Positions 1 through 10,960 of a stretch of DNA of 64,000 nt are shown here, piece after piece. The position numbers were made by a program, and so were the translations under genes. The notes beneath the pieces were generated by a model that saw nothing but the letters and a program-made list of their open reading frames with translations, searched no databases and had not been told where the DNA came from. The number at the start of each line of letters is the position of its first letter. The first letter of the stretch is position 1. The DNA is from Melastoma dodecandrum (taxonomy: Eukaryota; Streptophyta; Magnoliopsida; Myrtales; Melastomataceae). The stretch is from the NCBI GenBank assembly GCA_029817715.1, contig JARUPY010000008.1, forward strand, positions 169,334 through 233,333, in the 5' to 3' direction.

Positions 1-2
1 AC

Positions 3-317
3 GAAAGGGGATCGCTTCTCGAACTTGTCGATCCAGAACTCGAGGAATACCAAGAAGAGGAAGCCCTTAGGTACATGAAGGTGGCGCTTTTCTGCACCCA
101 AGGTGCCGCAGGGAGACGGCCATCAATGAGTCAGGTGGTCGACATGCTGTCGAGAGCCATAAAGCTCAACGAGAAGGAACTCACTGCCCCGGGTTACTTC
201 CAGGACTCCGACAGGCTTAGCGTGGGTCCCACGTCAAGCAAGAAGCCGCTGTCGAGCGACTCCGGCTATCGGACGAGTTCTGAGCCCATCACAATCACTC
301 ACGTGAGGCCAAGATGA
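3..317 (+). CDS. Receptor-like serine/threonine kinase, C-terminal end (partial)
   Basis: This is the last exon of a protein kinase whose start lies left of the window; the frame is open from base 3 to a TGA at 315-317. The 104 visible residues begin with the end of the kinase domain (LLELVDPELEEY, then EALRYMKVALFCTQ). The conserved subdomain XI arginine is in GRRPSMSQVVDML. A serine-rich tail ending TITHVRPR follows. The tail, with its NEKELTAPG segment, resembles plant receptor-like cytoplasmic kinases of the CRPK1 / At1g16670 type, which phosphorylate serine and threonine in cold and stress signalling at the plasma membrane. The family assignment rests on this tail only, because no catalytic residues are in view. 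There is no sign of damage. Confidence 0.75.
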   Translation, partial: ERGSLLELVDPELEEYQEEEALRYMKVALFCTQGAAGRRPSMSQVVDMLSRAIKLNEKELTAPGYFQDSDRLSVGPTSSKKPLSSDSGYRTSSEPITITHVRPR

Positions 318-665
318 ATTAGTAAGTTAGGGGATTCCATTCTTCGGCAGAGCCGTCTTTCCTATTTGGGAGATCTGCTCGTGTGTAGAATTTCAGAAAT
401 TTCGAGCGCTGTTATCGTCGTGAGATCATCACTTCGTTCTCCATCTTTGGACAAACATTACCTTAAAAAAACATGATTGCAAAAATCATTGCCAGGAAAT
501 TTGCCTTGGATAGGATATCGTGTTTCTATAAACCAAAATCATATCGCCCATTCCCATGTTTATCGGGACGAACGTCACGCTTCACAGTCACTCGAAGATC
601 AACACTTTCATCGTATCAATCTTGCAATTTCACTAAGATTCCTTCGAAAGTTTGCCGCAATTGAG

Positions 666-672
666 TATAAAA
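666..672 (+). promoter_or_regulatory. TATA box of the expansin gene
   Basis: TATAAAA lies 53 bp upstream of the expansin ATG at 725, a normal distance for a plant promoter with a short leader. The rest of 318-665 is the 3' flank of the kinase gene and expansin upstream sequence, with no further element I can name. Confidence 0.6.
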
Positions 673-724
673 CCATGCGGCCATTGTTTCCTAGTCGTTC
701 CGGCAGCTTTCTCTTCATCTCGAG

Positions 725-1550
725 ATGGCTATTTCGAAAAAAACCTTCGTGTCGGTCCTTCTCGTCGTGACTATGGTCACCGTTCGTGCAGCGTTAGACA
801 GTAACTGGTACGATGCTCACGCGACGTTCTATGGCGACATGTCGGGGGGTGAAACCATGCGTACGTTGTCGTGAAAATGTAAATATTTTGTGGTGACTGT
901 TGTGTGACTACAGCGAAATGTTCATGAATGTATCTTATGTGACAGAGGGAGCTTGCGGGTATGGAGACTTGTTCAAGCAAGGTTACGGCCTGGAGACGAC
1001 GGCGCTGAGCGCGGCTCTCTTCAACAACGGGCTGAGCTGCGGTGCGTGCTTTGAGATATTCTGCAACAACGACCCCCAGTGGTGCATTGCGGGGTCGATC
1101 AAGGTGACGGCAACTAATGACTGCCCGCCCAACCCATCAGGGGGATGGTGCAATCCTCCCCAGCGGCATTTCGATCTCTCCATGCCCATGTTCGTAAAGC
1201 TTGCGCCATATAAGGCAGGGATCATCCCTGTCCGTTACCGACGTATCCCCTGTGTGAAGCAAGGTGGGGTCAAGTTCGAGGTAAAGGGGAACCCTAACTG
1301 GATCGCTGTGCTTCCCTACAACGTAGGAGGAGCGGGGGACATCACGGACTTGAAGATTAAGGGCAGTAACACGGACTGGATTCAGATGACACGTAACTGG
1401 GGACAGAATTGGCAGACCGGGACTGTTCTCACAGGACAAAGCCTGTCTTTCCAGATTACCACGAGCGATGGCGCAACGCTAGAGTTGGACAATGTGGCGC
1501 CGGCTGGGTGGCAGTTTGGACAGACATACGATGGAGGAAAGAACTTCTAA
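725..1550 (+). CDS. Alpha-expansin (EXPA family)
   Basis: Two exons, 725-860 and 946-1550, with an 85-bp GT-AG intron at 861-945; the join restores the family motif ETMQGACGYG. The product is 246 aa, normal for alpha-expansins. It starts with a hydrophobic secretion signal (about residues 1-22). The double-psi beta-barrel follows with its paired cysteines ([10 protein letters not shown]) and the HFD motif ([10 protein letters not shown]). The C-terminal CBM63 domain ends [13 protein letters not shown]. Expansins are secreted and loosen cellulose-xyloglucan contacts at acid pH without hydrolysis, allowing wall extension. A TATA box lies 53 bp before the start. All expected residues are present, so the gene looks functional. 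Which EXPA subgroup it belongs to cannot be fixed from this sequence alone. Confidence 0.93.
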
Positions 1551-2027
1551 GATAAATAAATTCCGCATTGAGGCGAATAACTTAACCCTTCCATTCGCTT
1601 ATTACAATGTATGCGAATGTAATGCTCTCATATCTTCTTTTTCATTTGGCCATTCCCCGTTGCACAAACCAAATAGCCCGTTAATGTTTTCAGACCCTTG
1701 AAATTACTTCGACTTAACCTGATCCATCCCTCTCCAGAGGTACCGCCACTACCGGCTGAGATGCAGAGTAAGTTTGGCTCAAAGAAAGACGGAGGAAAGA
1801 AAATGTTCCGAGCTAGATTTCAAAAGAGAGGCCGAATGCTGCACTTGTACAGAACCGATGACTCCTTCCATGTTTTTTGCAACTGTTTGCAAATCAGAAG
1901 TTGAGAATTTTTGCTGGTTTTTTGTGTTTCCAAGTTCCAGTCTTCATTTATGTATGAGGAACAATAACTATAAGGGCCTGCTACCATACACAGGCCATGC
2001 TTTCTTTTTTATGTCTTCCTAGAGAAT
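1551..2027. other. Convergent 3' flanks of expansin and tetraspanin genes
   Basis: These 477 bp separate two genes that converge. The interval must hold the 3' UTR of the expansin (+) and of the tetraspanin-like gene (-). I see no conserved coding frame; the short open frames here have no family resemblance. Confidence 0.5.
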
Positions 2028-3005
2028 TCATGATATGGACGGATTTTCTCGCATCGGACTTGCCATATAATATGGCATCGGAGGAAGGGGATCTATGAGG
2101 GGATACTTCTCCATGTTACTGACGTACTCCAAGCCGTTGCCGATAATGCTGCGGTTGATCCTCCTTTCTGTCCTTAGGGTCTTTAACACTATGCTCAGCA
2201 TTATTATCAATCCCTGTCGAATCAACATGAGAAAACGAATAAGAGGCAGATTACACATAATGTTCTTTCTTGATCGGCAGGGGCTCGTGCCTGTATGATG
2301 ATGATCAGAAGGCCTATCCACTTGCAGGTTGTCTTGTTCTCATCCACAAAATCCTCTAGGTCTTCGAGTCTTCCCGTCGGATCGTCTGGTAAGTCCTGGG
2401 ATTCAACTACGAAAACGTTTGATTCTACTAAACATTATTCGAGTTTCAACCAAGTGCAGATGGACGACCCTTACATCTTTCCAGTCGGAGTTCAGGCCAA
2501 TATCCAAAGCGATCATGATCTCGAGCAGCATGAGCAGGAACATGACCACAATGTGCTAGCGCTCATTTAAGGAAACGCCATGAACTACTAGCTCGAAATA
2601 TGTCAGAACATATATGGCGGTCGAGTTAAAAGAACACAATGATGGGGGAAAGGATACAAAGGAAAGGAAACATCCGTTGGCGCTCTCGGCCGCAAAATGT
2701 CCGATGCATGTGATCAAGCACAAGATAACTCCCAGGCTCATGAAAACGTAAATGAACCTGTGAATTCGTACGAAAGGAACCATTTACTCTCTGAAACGTG
2801 GTAAGAAAACAACAATGCCCGGAGCAGCTGCCGCAGCCTACCACGGAGTCTTGGACCACAAAGAAGATGAGCTCTCCACGTCCTTATGCCAAACGATGGC
2901 CATCCAGATAGAATACATGATGGTGGCGATGCCGGCGGCTCCCATGAAGCAGTTCAACGCCTTGAGGAAACGCTGGAGGAGGGGGTGCTTCATTCTTCTC
3001 CCCAT
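2028..3005 (-). CDS. Tetraspanin-19/TOM2A-like membrane protein
   Basis: Five exons on the minus strand: 2842-3005, 2658-2757, 2475-2555, 2291-2395 and 2028-2213. All join in phase to give 211 aa. The residues spanning junction 1 (PWFIYVFMSLG) and the following segment CLITCIGHFAAE match the plant tetraspanin-19 / TOM2A-like family. Four hydrophobic segments are visible, at about residues 18-38, 56-75, 90-108 and 142-162. Both ends should be cytosolic. The loop before the fourth segment is short (DDPTGRLEDLEDFVDENK) and lacks the GCC motif of classical tetraspanins, as is usual in this subgroup. The last intron (2214-2290) starts with GC rather than GT. Tetraspanins organise membrane microdomains; TOM2A relatives act at the tonoplast. 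No lesion is seen. Confidence 0.85.
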
Positions 3006-3377
3006 CGTTGTTGATGGAGAGTGATGATTGAATTTCTGATATATACGTCCATGTGCGTGTGTTCTTTGAAATGTGAAATATTATTTTTGGGTTCGAAACA
3101 TGACAATGGAATAGGAACCTTCCTCCATGCACTCTCCCTGCATTTTCTTCCATCCTAAGACGATCTTCTTGATCGTCCTGTCCTGAAATTATATTCCTCT
3201 GCAAAAATGGACATTGAGAAACTTCTCGGAAATTTCATCATTTTGAGCTGTCCAAATCCTAAATATCGGGCCCAGCCCATTACATAATTTGTATGACGAA
3301 AATACCCCTGCGGCACCCCCCCCCCCCCCTCCCCAAATCCAGGGAACGGAGGCTCGACGACGGAGAAGAAGAAGAGG
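3006..3377. other. Divergent promoter region
   Basis: These 372 bp separate the tetraspanin-like start (3005, -) from the Cys-rich gene start (3378, +), so the two genes are divergently transcribed and probably share this upstream region. It contains an 11-base C run followed by more C-rich sequence just before 3340. I cannot name a specific control element. Confidence 0.4.
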
Positions 3378-5011
3378 ATGGAGAAGATGATTCCACAGCA
3401 ATGGGCGTCTCCCTGCAACAACCACTGCACGGCGAAGTACGCCGCCCTCACTCAGATCCCGTGTACGTCATCGATTACACGATCCCATGTTTCGCGAGTG
3501 GGAATGCGACGACCGTGAAGGAAATCTGTCTTGTTTGTTATTGTTGTCAGGGAGAGTGTTCTGCAAGAAGGGATGCGATGCTGATGGAGACACGTGGGAA
3601 GAGTGTGAGTAATAGGTTCTTCCCCGCTGCTCGTTTCTATGCTTTTCGCGCGCAATCGTTAGGTTTCCAGGAATTTTTCTGGGCCGCGTCGAGAGAGGCT
3701 TCCTTGAGGCGTTTTGTGTTGGTGAGGTGTTGATGGGGATAGAATGGCGGAAGTGTGATTGATTTTTTTTCTTCCAGGCTTGGATGAGTGCAATGAGCTC
3801 TGCTATAAAGATCCCGTGCTGAAGGACCGGCAGTGGAGCGCTTACATTGACCGTTCTCCGGGTGCTGACTCTTATTCTGAGGTCCGTGATCTTCGGGCTG
3901 AATGCGATATTCCTTCTTTCCTGATATTTTGGCATCCTGATGCCTCGAGGTGGTTTCATTTGTTCTGTCTTTTTTTTCAAGTCCTGCATTGCTGTGCTTA
4001 TAAGGTTTGTTACATTGATCGAATGATTCATTCATGCTTACTTGTCATATTTAAGGCCAATGTGATATGACGAATGCCAATCGCGTTTTGCCATCAATTT
4101 CAACCGTGTGTGACTGATCTTTCTATAAACATTGCTAACTGTGTAATTCACAAGACTTTAGGCCCATCTTTTTCCCATGTTCTTAGAGGATCCTTTTACT
4201 TTTGGGAAATCTTTGGATGTAGAGAATTGCAGATAACGTTATAATCAAGCTGATAACCAAGTAATTCACTGCTAGAATTGGTGCTACAAGGAAAGGCTTA
4301 AACCAACGCAAGATTGGTTTGTGTCCCCTATCTAGCTACCCAACTGATCTCGCTGAATTATTCACATCTAAATAATCCAATCCCTCATTGAATGGTCCAT
4401 TTATCTAATGAAGCCTGGCTTTTATAGGGAGAATTTATTGGAAAATAATTTTCGAAAGATGGGTAATTTTGGGTGAAATCACGTGCCGTGCAGTTCCTCA
4501 TTGGTTATATTCTCACTTTTCGAGTTTTCCAAATTGCTTTCTCCATTGACAATGTAATATCTTTGATGTCGATAGTCTATAAGGATGCTTTAATGTTCTT
4601 AATTTTGGTGACATGCTTGGGTATCCTACGAAAAGTGCGAATGTTGGTGATAAGTAACTCTGCTAAATGCTGTTTACCCCATTTCCTCCGACTTTGCAGG
4701 AATGTTTCCATGCTTGCACCTCTGGCTGTGGTTACAAGGTAAATCTCTCAAGTCTCACCAACCATTGCAGGTTTTTTAGACATTTTAGCCTACTTGCATT
4801 CCATAGATAGCTGCAAGTAGTCTAGTCTCATCCCTTTTTTAGCATGCTTCTGATAACCCACTTGCTACAGCTCGAGATGGAGCCCGATAAAGTCGACGAG
4901 GCACATCCAAACAGACCCCCTAAGCCTCCACCGGTTCAAGATCAAAGCGTACCTCAGGAAAAACCTAACCCTAGTAAACCTTCTGAAGAAGTGCCTGGTA
5001 CATCTGCCTAA
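3378..5011 (+). CDS. Conserved plant cysteine-rich small protein, unknown function
   Basis: Five exons: 3378-3462, 3551-3604, 3778-3881, 4700-4738 and 4871-5011. All junctions are GT-AG and in phase, giving 140 aa. The protein has a compact Cys-rich core: TQIPWRVFCKKGCDADGD, then WEECLDECNELCYKD, then the ECFHACTSGCGYK block. A charged, proline-rich tail (EMEPDK through EEVPGTSA) follows. I recognise the core as a family of uncharacterised proteins conserved in land plants; I know no demonstrated function. There is no signal peptide or membrane segment, so it is probably intracellular. The regular C-x3-C spacing suggests metal binding or disulphide pairs, which is inference. The 818-bp third intron holds no obvious gene. 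Confidence 0.75.
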
Positions 5012-6043
5012 ACAGCAAGGTTACTATTAGGAATCTGACATCTTCATTGGAGGTCGCAAGACAATGGCCAAATTTTGCTGAAAAAAAGTTTAGAACCCAA
5101 TAAGCTCCTATTTCTTATGCTCATGTAGGATCACCTGCCCATTCTTTCATGATTAGATTACAAGAATTACCCATAAGAATGGCTTCAATTTTCCTGCCCT
5201 TCTTACAGTTCATTGACTGGCTCAAAGAGCAGATTTTGTCATTGGAATTGTCTCTTTTACATGAACTTAGAATTTGATACGCAGTTGATTGTATGATTGC
5301 GGAAAGATAAGGTCTTAAGGTATAGAAGGAGACGATAACGACTCGACTATTCAGCTAAGGAAAATGGACCCCACTTCTTCTTCCCACCCAGGCCCATAAC
5401 CGTTGTAACGACCACCGCCATTCCCACCACCTCCTGCCACCCAACATCTGCCTCCGACGCCCTCTATGCCCAATAGAATCAGAAATATTGAGCTTGCTTG
5501 CTTACTTTCGAGATAGGCCAATCTGAAGCTAAGATAAAGGACATAATGGACAGAGTTCAAGAACTGGATATTGCTTTTGTGAAGACTTCTTATGCTCATT
5601 CTGTAAATGGTGGCCTGCATCCCGAGACTTGGCTAATGAACAATCTAACAATAGACTGATGTTGCACATCAAAGGCATTCAACATCCTCTATACTTCTTG
5701 AGTCGTCTCGGAAGAGTTCTCAAATTTCCATTCATCCAGGGAATTCAGAGAATTCAGCTGTGAGAAACGGGAGTGGCCATGACTTTGACCATGGTTATTT
5801 TCCTGTGCCAAGAGACTAACATTAGACATTGGTTCCATCTCAAGGGATCACCCTCGTGTGGCGAAGCGTGAACAGGAAAGTCCTACCAATTACGGATGTA
5901 CAATTGCTTACATCAAATGATTCATGTTGTGTGGCGAAAACCCCTCTTAATCTTTTTCAAAAGTGTTGAAAGATGCAATTTATCTGAAACGAAGATCATA
6001 TAATAAGAATAAATTTATAAAATGATCCTCATAAAACGAGAAA
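5012..6043. other. Intergenic interval with one isolated coding-like frame
   Basis: This holds the 3' flank of the Cys-rich gene and the upstream flank of tRNA-Val. At 5510-5659 (+) a frame of 49 codons reads like protein (EIGQSEAKIKDIMDRVQE, then LDIAFVKTSYAHSVNG) and ends in TGA. It lacks a start codon, and I cannot place it in a family. It may be the relic of an exon. Nothing else stands out. Confidence 0.3.
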
Positions 6044-6116
6044 GTTGCTGTGGTGTAGTGGTTATCACGTCAGTCTTACACACTGAAGGTCTCCAGTTCG
6101 ATCCTGGGCAGCAACA
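6044..6116 (+). tRNA. tRNA-Val (anticodon UAC)
   Basis: A full cloverleaf can be drawn. The acceptor stem GTTGCTG/CAGCAAC pairs perfectly. The D arm is GTG...CAC around a TAGTGGTTAT loop. The anticodon stem TCAGT/ACTGA holds the loop CTTACAC with anticodon TAC. The T arm is CCAG-TTCGATC-CTGG, and the discriminator base is A. The two internal promoter boxes (TGGTGTAGTGG and GTTCGATCC) needed for RNA polymerase III are present. There is no intron and CCA is not encoded, as in nuclear tRNA genes. A T-rich stretch follows shortly after the gene and would serve as the Pol III terminator. The tRNA reads GUA valine codons. Confidence 0.92.
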
Positions 6117-6373
6117 CTAGAAGATGCCCCTTTTATTTTTTATTTATACCTTTTCATATGCTAGTCTAGTTCTTCAACTTGCCTTGAATCAGATGTTTTT
6201 GTTTGTTCTGATATCATACAAATATGTTTTAACAAACCTGGCATTTGTCTGTCCCCCGGCAGGACCTTGATTATTATTATTACACACATATTATTACATG
6301 TAATGTAGTAGATACAGGGGGGTGTTAACACAGAGCAGCAGGCACACAAACAACAGGCCCGTGCAAACACGGA

Positions 6374-9300
6374 TCACGCTCCGAGAAACTGAAAGCGTTC
6401 CATCCCTTTCTCAATGAATGCATCTGTGAGTTTGGCTTGTAGTTTAGCGAGCATGATCTTGAACCCGGTGGAGCTTCTCCCGTTGCAGTTAGTTTCCGAT
6501 CCATGATCTCCATCGCCGGAAGGAAATCCCACCGGAGCTCCTCCAATGTATTCCTTACAAACCAGTAATATGTCGTGACAGCAGTTGCCAAAGTGCTCGT
6601 TGACGAGGGCTTCAAAGTGCTGTAAGCACACCAATGAGTCAGTCAACGTCGATATATGTTCCTATCTGATAAAGTAGGCAACTAGCTTCAGGAGTTGGGA
6701 TTTGTACCTTGGGCGGATTACGGAGGACATACAGCATGGACTGGCAATTGAGGAGGAATGTGTTCTCGTTGTAGCTCATGGAGTTCTTCTCCCCCTCAAG
6801 TTTCCCCACTTGCTTATCATAGCCGGCTTCGTTAAAATAAGGCTTATCATTGAGCACAAGCGCTTGGAGAGAAACCAGGACCTGAAGGACGGTGGAGTTC
6901 TCGGGTTTCCAGACTTCCGAGCCCGATCCAGTCCAAGTATTTAGAAGGCTGAGACAGACCTTTCCAGATTCGTAGAGATTCGGGTTTATCCGAAGCCCTC
7001 CCGAGCGGTAGTGCACCATCTGTGTGTGGTAACAACTTAAGATTCCGGATGCTAACAGACACCTTATGTGAAAAAGCTAGCGATCAAAGAAAGAAGTACC
7101 GGAGGCTCATTCGGATAGTCAGGCGGGAGAAATATATCAAAGAAGAACAAGCCATCATGATATGGAGTCCCCGCTGGACCAACAATGGCTGCTCTGAGGA
7201 GATCCATCCTCTCTTCGTAAACACGAATGTAGATGGTCTCTGCATGATCATGAAAAACAGTATGATGAGACGAACAAAGTATGATATCACCATAACCTCA
7301 AGAGGATAAGAAGTTCTAACCAGGTAGATTCTTCTCCAGGATGTTCCATTCCTGCTGAATCTTCCTCAACCATCCTCTTTTCACCTGCAGCAGCAGGATC
7401 AATTGCAAACACAATCTTAAGACACTGCCAATTGAAAACCTCTCGAGAACTGTTGGCTTCAAGGAGTCGATCGTCACCTGTGACTTGTCAAAACCCTTGT
7501 CGTCATTGTTGAAGAAGTGGTGGTCAGAGCAATCGGTTACCATATCGAACTGCTTGAATGGTTTCGCACCCAGGTTCAAAGATCGATTCTGAATGTCCTC
7601 GTCGATTTTGACTTCCGTCATGGGGTCAATATGTGCCTCTGAAAGGCTCAACGAGTAATTATCATGATGAGCATCCCCAAAAGGATGGGAGACTTCTACG
7701 AGCGGATGAGAATCCGAAGACTCATCTCCTTCATCAGAGGTCAGTGCAGATTGTTTGGGGGTTCCCGTGGATCGAGAACCAAAAGCTCCAAGAAGGCCAG
7801 ATGCAACAGCCGAGAGAAGTCCCAAAGCATATTGGGATACCGAAAAGGAGGAGTCCTCTCCACGAACTTCATCCACATCAGCAGAGGCAAGGAGATCCTG
7901 CAAGCACAATGCATTCAGCTGTCCTGGATGCATGAAAGACGTATAAAGAAATCATCCCTTACGAAAGATGGACCTACATTTCTCTTCCGGTCAGAAGAAT
8001 TTGTTTGATGATCGGCCATCCTCTGAGCAATCTCTTCATCATTTCCACGCAACGGCACGGGTGATATGTTAGAGACTTCATATTTGTCAACTCGGAAGAT
8101 CTCACATGGGGAAACCTGTAGAATTCGTAAAGTTGAATTTGTGAAACCGTTCATCGTTATTACGCATCACGACACAAGGTCAGGAAACTGCTCGTGCGGC
8201 AAAGTTTATCTACCTTTTCCTCATGACCGTGAGCCCATTTAACTTCCCACCATCCATCCTTGAAGCCGATAACATTACCGAAACAGGATAAGTAAACACA
8301 GTCCGCATCTGGATTAGGAGTCCCCTCAGGTTTGTCAACTTCAACTGTAGCTGATTCATTCTGTATCATCCTGTACACGACATCACCAACGCAGACAGAG
8401 TAATCTGGATGTTCCATGAGTTCGTAGGCGCTCACAGTTTCCTCATATTGTCCTGGGATGGATCTATCAGTATTATCGGCAGAGGCATTTCTCCATATAA
8501 CTTTTACGGTTTTCTCTTTCGCGTCCATGGCACGAACAATACCAAATTTGTGGCCCACATCACTTCCTGGATTCTCGCAGCTCTTCTTTTCTAGAACAAA
8601 CTGATCCGGCCAAAATTCATGAGCATCGACAATATTCACTGGAAGCAATGACGGAGATTCAACTCCAAATGAATGGCTACCATCTTGCCACATGACATCG
8701 ACTCTTGTCTCTGTCCTGGCAATGGTGTAGATCTCGGAACCTGAGCAATGCATTCGGTTGAAGCCGATGACGGGTTTCAATTTATTATTCACTTCCTCAT
8801 GGTCGGCCAGCATGCACCAATCACCGAGCTGCCAATTCACGTGCTCCAAGCAGCTCAACAGGGTGACGTCATCGGCCTTGAGCACTTTAGGCGGACTAGC
8901 AGAATGTGTACCACATCCAACAAGAGCAGAAGCAAGCCACTCGATGTGCAAAAGGCCAGCTTTTACCCACTGAACCGTTCCTTCTTCTTGGCCTGCCTTC
9001 CAACCACCACAAAGCCATTTCACAGATCTGGACGCACTCGCAAGCCTGATTTTCACCCTCTGTTCTGGATAATATGGATATTGTGAGTCATCCACAAGGT
9101 TAGGAGCAATCCGAACAAGTTGCTCTGGATCAGCTGGGCAGAAATTGCTCCTTGTACCATCATCGAAAATAACGGTGACAGAATCCATGACTTTTTCGAC
9201 ACGTCCGACACAATGCCCGTAAACGATGTAGTCACCAGAAGAGATGGCACGTATCCTAACAAGTTTCTTTGAACTCACGTCTCTGATTATACTTCCTCTA

Positions 9301-9548
9301 CTGCTCTCCAAGTCCACCGACATGTCAAGGCCAATGATTCTGCCCATCTGACCGGACGGGTCGGCAACAGAACAGACAACATCGCCTAGGATGAATCTTC
9401 TTTCGAAACAGAGAAAATCATCAATCTTGGAAATACTCTGTTCAAGGTTGGACAGGAGGCTGAGGGCGTTCCCGCCATAAACCAGGTCCATTCCCTCGCT
9501 GCTTTCGCTGAAACTATCCCAATCAGATTCGCTGAATACAGATTCCAT
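6374..9548 (-). CDS. PHO2: PHO2 / UBC24, E2 ubiquitin-conjugating enzyme of phosphate homeostasis
   Basis: Seven coding exons: 8214-9548, 7963-8115, 7478-7897, 7321-7384, 7100-7239, 6708-7019 and 6374-6619. They join in phase to 889 aa, close to Arabidopsis PHO2 (about 907). The start at 9548 gives MESVFSESDWDSFSES, matching the family N-terminus; upstream ATGs in the frame lie in a leader intron. The first half is the long PHO2-specific region with repeated WQLGDW and VKWAHG-type modules. The C-terminal UBC domain has HYRSGGLRINPNLY followed by the active-site cysteine in GKVCLSLLNTW. PHO2 sits at ER/Golgi membranes and marks PHT1 transporters and PHO1 for degradation. When phosphate is scarce its mRNA is cut by miR399, and the leader here has the target sites. 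No lesion is seen. Confidence 0.95.
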
Positions 9549-9748
9549 GTCTGTCAAGCTTTGAAAAGAAGAAAAGGTCACTACCATGATCGAATCTAGG
9601 AATAACAATCTAATCATAAAAACACGTAACATGATCTATCAATGGAAATATAAAAATAACCGCACCTGCGCAAGCGATCTGTGATTTTGGAAGATGAGCG
9701 ACAAGTTCAGATCAGATGATGAGCGAGGACAATTGTCCTGCCCACCTA

Positions 9749-9769
9749 TGCCAAAGGAGATTTGCCTCC
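9749..9769 (-). promoter_or_regulatory. miR399 target site 1 in PHO2 leader
   Basis: The plus strand reads TGCCAAAGGAGATTTGCC, which is the miR399 sequence itself. The PHO2 transcript, from the minus strand, therefore carries the complementary target. Pairing with miR399 would direct cleavage of the mRNA under phosphate starvation. Confidence 0.9.
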
Positions 9770-9828
9770 GATATGTAGATAATACAAAGATAAAGGGGGA
9801 CGGGGGTCTAACAGAAGACTCCCCGATA

Positions 9829-9849
9829 TGCCAAAGGAGATTTGCCCAG
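9829..9849 (-). promoter_or_regulatory. miR399 target site 2 in PHO2 leader
   Basis: The plus strand reads TGCCAAAGGAGATTTGCCC, the best match of the three to mature miR399. It lies 80 bp further from the start codon than site 1, in the same leader exon. Confidence 0.92.
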
Positions 9850-10040
9850 TAAATGGACTGAAGCAGAAAATTTCCGGAAGCCAATATGATGTAATGCTTC
9901 CGAGGAACAATTCCGACTTGAGAGTTGATCAAAGGGTTTGATTGATCAGCTTCCCCTGGTAGCCAAACGAGCTGAATCGCAAGCAATAAGTGAAGAGTGG
10001 TCTCTATTCAAAAACCGGTAGAAACTGGTATTATCAAATT

Positions 10041-10060
10041 TGCCAAAGGAGATTTGCTCC
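10041..10060 (-). promoter_or_regulatory. miR399 target site 3 in PHO2 leader
   Basis: The plus strand reads TGCCAAAGGAGATTTGCTCC. The core is identical to sites 1 and 2 and one or two positions at the 5' side of the target differ. It sits about 210 bp upstream of site 2 in the transcript. Confidence 0.88.
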
Positions 10061-10960
10061 TGAGAAATCAAGTAAGAGGTCCTCTTTTGTCGAGGAACCA
10101 CAGCCATCAGCTCATAAAAGCTGCAGAGTGCGATTGATGAAGATACATCTGCAGATTCATACATAGGCACATGAACTTCTCGCGGTTTGAAAAGTTGTTT
10201 CAGCAATTAATTATAGCACGCCGCAGCCGTTTTTCTAAAACCTGCAACAAAAAGGAAAGATGAACCTAATGACCACGAGGTCTACACACAGCAGAGAAGT
10301 AACAACAGAAAAATTGATCGGAAGACACCGATGCCTCAGAGTACATTACGAACCATCAACTCTACACGTATGTAGGCTTCTCAAGAAGAGATGGAAGAAG
10401 TATATCGCAGAAACAGAAGGATCAGGTCCTAACAGCCACATCGGAAAAATTTTCCTAACCAACATAACGTCCCATGCAAAATTCAGTAGCACTAACAACA
10501 ACAGTACTACAGCAACTATCGATAGCAAAAGCACAACTCAATGCGCCATCATCAGTTCAGACCAGCAGGCCTGCAAGAAAGTTAAGTACCTGTCACCCCT
10601 ACGAACAAACTCTGCAATCATCACAGAAGATGGTCCCCTTACTTATTGCCGTCTCCGAAACGACAACCTACACACAGTGTATGGTTCAAGGGCATCTCAG
10701 AGAGGCGAGGCTTCTCTTGTTCCCTCCCTGAATCCCCGAGTTTACGCCATGGACGAAGATGAGAAACATCGGGAGGGATGGGAAGTCTCCTCTTACCTCG
10801 GGACCCCCCCCCCCACTCGGATTTGGTTGTCGGAGAGGGACAGGAAAAGGCGGTTTGGATTGAAATGAAAGCGGACAGTTTGTTTCTTAGGACGTGATTA
10901 TAACAAGCCGAGTTCCATCCACTCCATAAAGCAAGGCGACAAACGACAAGACAAGACAGG

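Larger units (their letters stand above)
9549..10960 (-). other. PHO2 5' leader with two introns
   Basis: The long leader of PHO2 can be drawn on the minus strand. One intron runs from a donor at 9665 (GTGCGG) to an acceptor two bases before the ATG (9551-9665). A second runs from donor GTAAGA at 10796 to an acceptor at 10242 (10242-10796). The middle leader exon, 9666-10241, carries all three miR399 sites. This agrees with known PHO2 genes, where the sites sit in an exon upstream of the coding region. The transcription start is not certain; it is probably between 10797 and about 10960. The 202-codon plus-strand frame at 10260-10868 overlaps this leader and its intron and is not a gene. Confidence 0.7.

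Noticed and set aside
2249..2290. GT donor inside the tetraspanin intron region instead of the GC donor
   Set aside because: It would leave only a 41-nt intron and insert non-conserved residues before GLIIML.
3468..4035. Long minus-strand frames of 187 and 132 codons
   Set aside because: They are antisense to exons and introns of the Cys-rich gene, whose splice junctions and conserved cysteines are convincing.
10260..10868. 202-codon plus-strand open frame
   Set aside because: It overlaps the PHO2 leader and its intron on the opposite strand, and its translation has no family features.
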